From NCBI GenBank assembly GCA_910577275.1, contig CAJTMW010000007.1, positions 137,853-201,852 on the forward strand: 64,000 nt of DNA, given 5' to 3'. Made by a program: the position numbers and the translations under genes. The notes under the pieces were generated by a model. That model was not told where the DNA came from, searched no databases, and was given only the letters and a program-made list of their open reading frames with translations. This DNA comes from an uncultured Lachnospiraceae bacterium (GTDB taxonomy: Bacteria; Bacillota; Clostridia; Lachnospirales; Lachnospiraceae). Below, piece by piece: positions 59,601 to 64,000 of this stretch (positions are counted from its first letter, which is position 1; the number at the start of each line of letters is the position of its first letter).

Positions 59601-62600
59601 ATTCTTTATAGTCCTCTGTTCCATTACCATCTTTATCTTCCGCCCATACCGGATACAGCGTAATGGACGCAGGACCCATAGTGAGGTTCGGTCCGGGCTC
59701 ATAGAAAGAATTGCTTTTCTTGAGAGCATCAAAAGCTTCCTGCGTGGTAATTAAACCAACGTTAGCATCAGTGCTCCACCCCAGGAAGACAGCGTTTGCT
59801 TTAGTCAATCGGCCTTTACCCGATACTGTTATTATTTCATTAAATGAATATTCTTTTTTGTCAGCTTGTGGCGGAATCCCATCTGCTCCATTGCTGGCAT
59901 ACGTAACTTCACCTTTAATTTCAAAAGTTCCGTCCTTCACAATAACCTTATAGTTAGAGCTTACTCTCTTCAGTTCATCAGCAGTGATGCTCAGCTTATA
60001 CTCGCCGACATTTTCACCTTCCTCTAACCTCGTAATGGTAAAATATCCTCTCCCGTCAGTAAAGAAATCAAATAATCCTTCATTTTCAGCCAACTGCTCA
60101 CTTTCAATTTTTGAATGTCCCGCATAGCCTGACGTATTATCCCCAATCGGGTCATCATCGCCATAAATTTTCCCAGTTGGGGTTACTTGTACTTCTACTT
60201 CCTTCGGCTCGATTTTCACCGTTGCTTTTTCACTTACCGCTGAATTCTCATATCCTTCGACCTTTACTTCACAGTAGAAGGTTGATTCTCCGGCATTCTT
60301 TCTCCCGGCCTCCTGCGGCAGAACCACTTTGCCATCCGAGTCGTAATAAATTATCTCATATTCCCCGTCGCCTAACGCTTTGCCATCCAAGAGCACTGTA
60401 GCTTTTACCAGATGCCATTTACCATTATAAGTTTTCTCATCTCCCGCCAAAGTTACGTTCAATGCCTCTTTTGCTGTATTACTTGTAATGGTAAATACGC
60501 CTTCATCAACCGTAAATGAATAATTTGAATACTTGTCTAGCGCATCCTTATTTTTCAAAGTCAAATCTTTCGTATATGTACCTACTTTATTCTCCTTTGA
60601 AATTCTTTCTACGCTTAAATCAATACCTAATCCTTTCAATTCTGTTTCAATTTCAGACTTCAACGGTGCTGAATCAGGACCTCTGTATGACACTTTTACA
60701 TTCTCAAAGGTATAATTGCCGTCTCTTCTATACTCCTGCGTATCGTTGTCTACTAAAATAGATACAGAACAAGGTGTAATTTCTATCGAAGGGTGAGGAT
60801 TATCCGTTCCATTCGTTTCCCATACAGTAGCATTGTTTTTATCTACTACTTTTACGGGAATCTGATAGGTTCCCACATTCTTCGGCCAGTTGTTTTCCAT
60901 AGTTTCTTCAGAATACCAGTTTCCATCATACTGATAAAAAACTTTTTCTTCTTCAGCCAGACCGCCCTCTACTTTAACTTCAACTTTGTGCGATAGAGTA
61001 TCATATACTACTGTTTTTCCATCTGCAAAAGCAGCCTTAAACCCTTTTTTGTCACGCGTATATTGCGCCGTATACGTTGTATCTCCGCTTACGGTTTCTA
61101 CAACCTCAGGGGTCCATCCTTCAAATTCATATCCCGTCTTCTTCGGGTCAGGAATTGTAGGAGTAGGGTCGTCTGTTTTTACTTTGAAAGTTATACTGTC
61201 TGAACCAATTAAAACATTCTCTCCATATTCTTGTTTAATATTATCAAGTTCCTCTTCGGCAATTTTCCCGCCTTCCAAAACATAAACCACCTGACAGGGC
61301 TGACTCTTGGTTTTATAGTACACACGAATCGTACCATCTATTTCAATTGTCGCCGGAAGCCCTTCAGCTCCATCGCTAATAATTTTATCCAGCTCATAGT
61401 CAGCGCCAAAAGGATTCACAATATCATTTTCTCCAACCGGAATTTCATCAGCATTAATTCCAATATACTTTGTAACTGTCTTTGTTTCCGGTTTCGTTTC
61501 ATTATCTTTATAATATTCCACATTAAAGGTCTGTGGCACTAAAGTAACATACCCGTCTAAATGCCAGGTAAGAGTCCTGGAGGCTGCTTCGGTAAAATCA
61601 GTTGCGCCATACGCAGCTTTTAATCCATATTCTTGATTATTCCGCTTTCCTTCCCATGTAACCTCACTTAATTCAAACTGGATATTTCCAAATTTGACTA
61701 AATCTCCCAGTTTCCCCTCTACCTGTTTTTGTATTTCCGCATATTGGCCTTTCTCAGCTTTTTCAGCCGACGGTATGCCAGGAACATCAATATATCCTAC
61801 TGTTATCCACCCCTGACTATTTACCGGCCATTCACTGCTTTCAATTCCTGTTCCCACATGGACATAAACATATACTCGCTGTGTGCCTTTTTCTATACCT
61901 TCTGTAAATTGTACTCTCCATATTTCCGTACAGTTTTCTGTTCTTTCTACACCCTTACTCAGAAAAACTCTTTTATATGTGTGCCGGATTACGGTTTCTT
62001 TTTCTCCGCCTTCATCTTTATACTTAAAACTGGCAAAACCTTTGTCTTGCTTCACACATTCAATGATACTTGGGTCATATAACCAGTCATGGTCAGAACA
62101 GGTAAATTCCCCTTCCTCTTTGTTATCCCCTTTCATTTCACCTTCAAGAGAAAATTCTTTATCAACAGGAACACCCTTATTCCCCCTGTTGATAATGACA
62201 GTATCTGTCTCCTCCAGCGTCATAATCCCATCTTCAATTTCATCCATGGGTACTGCCTTCACAGCCGCATAAACCGAGAAATGGTTTGTATCAAACGTCA
62301 CGTCGGAAGACGCCGGGTTTGCGCCGCCCACATATTCCGCGCTGTTGCCGTTCACATGATAAACCGCAGCTTTTTTCCCGGATATACTCGCATCGAAAGC
62401 ATTTTCCAGCGTTACCGTAACGTCCCCTTTAGGAGAAATCGGCTCTCCATCTTTAAACAGCTTGATGTCCACCGCAGTAATCTCAACAGGATACAATTCA
62501 TCTTCCGCCAGTTTTGCCATAATTGCATCCGCAACGTCATCGCTGTCCACTGACTGAACTTCCGCAATGGTTCCATCTGGAAGAACCCCTTCAGGCACAT

Positions 62601-63882
62601 CGATGGTTACGCCTACTTTTCCTGCGCCTGCCGAAAGCTTCTGCTTCGGCATTTTTTCCTCATATGTAAACGTAATAACCATATCTTCCGTCATGGTTAC
62701 CGTATAAGTATATACATTGTCCTTTTCAGACTGCGCTTTCAGCTCTCCGTCCCGGTTTTCAACGGTCAGAAGCTCATATCCCTCATTCACGGATACCTCG
62801 AAAGTCACCTTTGTGCCTTCTTTGTAAAGCGAACCGGTCATTCCGTCCTTTGGAGAAACAGAAACCACCTCTGCCTTTCCGCCGTCAGACAGATTGCTCT
62901 CAAATTTGAGACTGCAGGTTTTCACATCCTCATCTGCCAAAACGTAATATACGTTCACCACATTTTTTTCAGTATCTTTTACTATCTTTCCGTCTTTATT
63001 TTCGATACTGTCAAGAATGTATTTCTTTCCGTTAAACTCTTTTTTATCTTCGATTGTGGCAAAGGAAAGAATTTCCTTGTCAGGCGCTCCTTCGCCCTTC
63101 TTCACGTCGCCTTCTTTACCATCGTAATAGAAGTGGATTTCATAACCGTATTTTTCTTCCGGCTCCTCATCCTCCTTCGCCGCCACATAATAAACGCCTA
63201 CCACATTACTCCCGGCGTCCTCGGTAATCACGCCGTCTTTATTCTCAATCCTGTCAAGAACATAATTCTTTCCGTCATGCTCTTTCTTATCCGCTATCGT
63301 AGCAAAGCCAAGAATAGACTCGCCCAACTTGCCGTCCGTCCCGCTTATTCTTGCGCTCTCATCCTCTGTGCCGTCAAAATAAAAGCAGATGACATAGCTG
63401 AAACCTTCTTCATCTTCGGAATCGTCTGTGTCTTCGGAGTTTTCAGTGTTTTCTCCACCTGCATCCTCTCCTTCATTGCCGGAGCCGCTGCCGTCTTCTG
63501 CAGCGTCTGCGTTTTCCCCGTCCGAGCCTTCTGCGGAATCAGCGGCATCGTCCTCAGAGCCGTCCCCATAGTCTTCGCTGTCATCTTCGAAGCCGCCTTC
63601 ATCGCCGGAGTATTCACTGTCTCCGTCCTCAGAGCCGCCTTCGTCGGAGTATTCGCCCTCGTCTTCAAAGCCGCCTTCATCATCGGAGTATTGCTCATCT
63701 CCGCCGCTGCCGGCATCATCACTGCTGTCAACCGTCAGCGTCTGCATGGTTTCCTCCGGCTCCGTCACCGGCGCATCCTCTTCGTCGGCCCATAAAAAGG
63801 CGTCCGAAGAATGGATGCAGGTTGTCGCTATTACCACAACCGCCAGAAGAAAAGCCAGCCATCGTTTAAAATTCTTTTTCAT
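53602..63882 (-). CDS. giant DUF11-repeat surface protein (3426 residues)
   Basis: Signal peptide at 1-33 (MKKNFKRWLAFLLAVVVIA), then an acidic Asp/Glu/Ser/Gly-rich stretch (about 35-155) and two 80-residue repeats (about 160-310, motif YFDGTE/FATI.DKKE/NKDG/VYYV). Several beta-sandwich and MucBP/InlB-type modules follow (about 315-950), then MBG-type modules (about 950-1320, ADGKTVVYD and AGDEKTYNG), a flexible stretch (about 1320-1600) and 12 DUF11-type repeats (about 1610-3150, each with V/T-x-N-T/D-G-N and V-x-D-T/S motifs). The C-terminus has a MucBP-like domain, a Pro/Thr/Glu-rich stalk (TEPGTEPETEP), then DDHKCCILSFLLMLATLIIY, Lys-rich helix and end. No LPxTG is visible. Probable adhesin or structural fibre on the cell surface. 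GGGGAG precedes the ATG. Confidence 0.85.
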   Translation of the reverse strand: MKKNFKRWLAFLLAVVVIATTCIHSSDAFLWADEEDAPVTEPEETMQTLTVDSSDDAGSGGDEQYSDDEGGFEDEGEYSDEGGSEDGDSEYSGDEGGFEDDSEDYGDGSEDDAADSAEGSDGENADAAEDGSGSGNEGEDAGGENTENSEDTDDSEDEEGFSYVICFYFDGTEDESARISGTDGKLGESILGFATIADKKEHDGKNYVLDRIENKDGVITEDAGSNVVGVYYVAAKEDEEPEEKYGYEIHFYYDGKEGDVKKGEGAPDKEILSFATIEDKKEFNGKKYILDSIENKDGKIVKDTEKNVVNVYYVLADEDVKTCSLKFESNLSDGGKAEVVSVSPKDGMTGSLYKEGTKVTFEVSVNEGYELLTVENRDGELKAQSEKDNVYTYTVTMTEDMVITFTYEEKMPKQKLSAGAGKVGVTIDVPEGVLPDGTIAEVQSVDSDDVADAIMAKLAEDELYPVEITAVDIKLFKDGEPISPKGDVTVTLENAFDASISGKKAAVYHVNGNSAEYVGGANPASSDVTFDTNHFSVYAAVKAVPMDEIEDGIMTLEETDTVIINRGNKGVPVDKEFSLEGEMKGDNKEEGEFTCSDHDWLYDPSIIECVKQDKGFASFKYKDEGGEKETVIRHTYKRVFLSKGVERTENCTEIWRVQFTEGIEKGTQRVYVYVHVGTGIESSEWPVNSQGWITVGYIDVPGIPSAEKAEKGQYAEIQKQVEGKLGDLVKFGNIQFELSEVTWEGKRNNQEYGLKAAYGATDFTEAASRTLTWHLDGYVTLVPQTFNVEYYKDNETKPETKTVTKYIGINADEIPVGENDIVNPFGADYELDKIISDGAEGLPATIEIDGTIRVYYKTKSQPCQVVYVLEGGKIAEEELDNIKQEYGENVLIGSDSITFKVKTDDPTPTIPDPKKTGYEFEGWTPEVVETVSGDTTYTAQYTRDKKGFKAAFADGKTVVYDTLSHKVEVKVEGGLAEEEKVFYQYDGNWYSEETMENNWPKNVGTYQIPVKVVDKNNATVWETNGTDNPHPSIEITPCSVSILVDNDTQEYRRDGNYTFENVKVSYRGPDSAPLKSEIETELKGLGIDLSVERISKENKVGTYTKDLTLKNKDALDKYSNYSFTVDEGVFTITSNTAKEALNVTLAGDEKTYNGKWHLVKATVLLDGKALGDGEYEIIYYDSDGKVVLPQEAGRKNAGESTFYCEVKVEGYENSAVSEKATVKIEPKEVEVQVTPTGKIYGDDDPIGDNTSGYAGHSKIESEQLAENEGLFDFFTDGRGYFTITRLEEGENVGEYKLSITADELKRVSSNYKVIVKDGTFEIKGEVTYASNGADGIPPQADKKEYSFNEIITVSGKGRLTKANAVFLGWSTDANVGLITTQEAFDALKKSNSFYEPGPNLTMGPASITLYPVWAEDKDGNGTEDYKEYLYSLTYDRNGGEGDVPDGDNKYKADDKEVELQKGDPAKLKKNGAVFVGWSSEKQEETFKSQPARGVVIDKVKFVDRDIIVYAVWAEDTKGPDGKSDGVADYSEKSVTFTTAIGTINDTADANNRLYAVGKEVTVSAPQVSAPAQASNEIISFANQWKDESGQQNYDNGDIAFVMPDRNVELKAQWKRLQIEKAIKDESADGYKAYDPITFIITVRNAGDVDFNADIKEDSKFKFADGNNAENLSLAAGTETTLEVEYQVTEDDLRNTLKNTVTAEISGSEGEASFTKDVKLIGAKEGLSVEKKIKEGRRDSYAEGDEITFEVHVTNTGSVTVTGINITDSFEETKLEEANLLKRLAANVRALLSGKGWGNPDFNNFDLKPGAAQTVNVKYTISEEDVRNNASGAAFKNHVIAKGMANVSGTPKEVKGEDWSEEIVIAPLDEKLQLTKTVVAPDSKEVVDGKYPVGSSVKYRISVENLGNATISGVVIDDSMVDEKGAPAAGTIGNVALERQVPGVTVEWDASGRKFEVSQIPRGETIAFTYEYKVDAKDAGKKITNTATIHSPEEQPVSSEPIEVVNKELTVEKRAAAPKEGDKYRLGETINYTVTVKNTGNVTLSDIIVQDILENGNSTVVPADGESGEIDLLPVGESREFHYSYKIVEDDLEDVVQNRAVATIEDGGERFESELVQSWVEDKAETATLEKNITNLSEATGDNGRFKAGDTIHYEIKVENTGTRTLNNVVVTDTMTGMSGKISNVTGVKSYSQNGSEIRFEIDKIPSRGVDKDDNYIGHIATITYDYVVDAKDAGTEISNTAVISSYLDDRNDTSDTETVTIEKKSLDVTKEIVAVRPGGETGYEPADSSRSFDTGDTVRFAVKVKNDGNADLTNVTVTDTMSGENSLVADFVPGESDTDSQTIASLKAGEEVTLTYDYTVKPEDISSDIVLTNTAKAASGDVVSREAKVDVQRAGKASGYTVEKKIEPENPDRMYHVGETIPYSIEVLNTGNTTYPAGEVVVADVLTGDGEEIAVDADSINVTSGNATWNNGQFVLNVPLGWRERVRIDYTYKVAPADEGKELINTAYGSEMKQKDSTVPVTIEKKKLSVTKEVTSTPANGEAYAVDEYISFKVTLKNDGNVPLEDILVTDHLWGSAGESVKLPLLSDEGQNPFTNVISLGVNETKIYEYTYQVKESDAGTRIWNELDASIEEGNSEHVETPPVKVEDPDPKVSLTKSVLTPPDGEDGRYKTGTKITYEIRVKNTGNTTLNNVTVKDTMTGAAGQIEDTSVTGARMTSSLNEGKWEYTFEINGEIARGEEKVITYDYVIQKEDAGKKIGNTVAVDGDDITTDPDSDDSEEIVVENRKLTVTKTPEPPKDGIAYRLGEEIIFKVKVDNEGDVTLTGINLVDEMLGGAAGTAELVEGIESGFTLVPHGTKDLVYRYVVQPEDIVEGTGKALKNKLSAESIDGTKGEGETDYLKIEGAAPAYSILKGTLGTDRDGDGKYAIGEDINYEITVINDGNVALPNMTIADTMKNASGMINADSVRATIETAENEESEAGVRWNEEAGQFELTTDIPLGGKAVITYSYTVVEEDAGKTISNVATGKGPGSGTPSSKDTLTEVEDRRIKVEKTVTSTPRNTARGYVAGESITFNVRVENPGDVTVSGISITDTMQGAIGAATLVDGNGNPLNDNSDKNISLEPGESVVLHYSYEVTRDDIVADGKTIANQAAAAPAPGGEGLRGELEDTTEPVQVDRLHTLTVYYQYADGSIAAETLTQDFAYGESFAFTIPSIAGYTSTFEGRQVQWSVLFDSTLYDAQQNPDPILTVIYSAVPTTEPGTEPETEPTVTPAPGGGEPVPADDTPDTPVPPVAPVGDGPLPEAVIVPVAPAAVVAAPGIFGGGAGLVEIGDELVPLDGVITQDDDGNVVIVPVDEVEIPLADRELDDHKCCILSFLLMLATLIIYSWFTHSMKKRQKKLAELKDQLAEETLKRQLGITDNENSAR

Positions 63883-64000
63883 TCTTTTCTCCCCTTTCTT
63901 AAGAAATATTTACAGGTTAAAATGTATTTTTTTGCCTCTCTACTTTAAAAGAGTGTCGAAAAAACCAAAAAGGCTCACATTTTTTTAAAATTTCTTAAAA

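Noticed and set aside
63883..64000. Promoter of the giant surface protein
   Set aside because: TTTAAA and TACATT with a 17-bp spacer lie at the right distance, but both elements are weak in an AT-rich stretch, so no call is made.

Overview
The window is a low- to mid-GC Firmicutes chromosome segment, most likely from a spore-forming, anaerobic gut Lachnospiraceae/Clostridiales species. The reasons are an alpha/beta-type small acid-soluble spore protein, a YtvI-like permease, the conserved tig-clpP-clpX-lon-ysxC cluster, a tryptophan T-box leader, a TPP riboswitch in front of thiT, QueH-type epoxyqueuosine reductase, ECF transporter S components, strong SD sequences with clear sigma-A promoters, and a very large DUF11-repeat surface protein. 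Most genes are on the minus strand. No rRNA, CRISPR array, intact insertion sequence or prophage was seen.

Layout: 1-1669 holds the N-terminal two thirds of valS (running off the left edge), then an intergenic stretch of nested inverted repeats. 1986-4964 holds an aldose-1-epimerase-like protein, two uncharacterised proteins and a divergent carbamoyltransferase. 5060-15745 is a long minus-strand block: tig, clpP, clpX, lon, ysxC, an AI-2E/YtvI permease, a D-2-hydroxyacid dehydrogenase, truA, a VanZ-like protein and an HdeD-like protein. 15851-22200 has an ECF S component, SASP, greA, a CBS-pair protein, a DJ-1/PfpI protein, a CYTH protein, malQ and TPP-riboswitch-controlled thiT. 22248-25751 has a two-OB-fold SSB-like protein, a class-I glutamine amidotransferase, a DKNYY protein and an AraC regulator. 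25801-32054 is an apparent transcription unit rnhA-mraY paralog-comEB-VWA-MoxR ATPase-LRR protein. 32271-33820 is a plus-strand SPFH/Arc/YbjQ operon. 34002-35894 is a TrpB2-type tryptophan synthase beta gene under a Trp T-box. 36114-37279 is a coiled-coil repeat protein followed by a Uma2 nuclease. 37380-45847 has tRNA-Gly(CCC), an ABC-class ATPase, argS, queH, purA, a MATE transporter and a LacI regulator. 45837-47947 is an overlapping operon (BNR-repeat membrane protein, zinc peptidase, LacI regulator). 48233-52748 has an XRE membrane regulator, an AT-rich TPR-DUF2971 gene and a decayed Rpn-family nuclease fragment. 52942-63882 is a 3426-residue surface protein followed by two tiny membrane proteins.

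The most interesting material: (1) a palindromic repeat family (6981-7148 and two tandem copies at 18586-18804) whose inner stems differ in sequence between copies but keep pairing; (2) a 37-bp tandem repeat found upstream of greA and again between the trp T-box and its gene; (3) the giant DUF11-repeat protein and two small proteins that share the pattern transmembrane helix, then His, then a Lys-rich charged helix, which may form one cell-surface module; (4) the VWA-MoxR-LRR unit; (5) the AT-rich TPR-DUF2971 gene next to nuclease debris; (6) a carbamoyltransferase with altered signature residues; and (7) several housekeeping enzymes (Lon, QueH, TruA, RNase H, the amidotransferase) carrying low-complexity or repeat-derived insertions. 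All functional calls rest on reading the sequence and on remembered family motifs; no database search was run.
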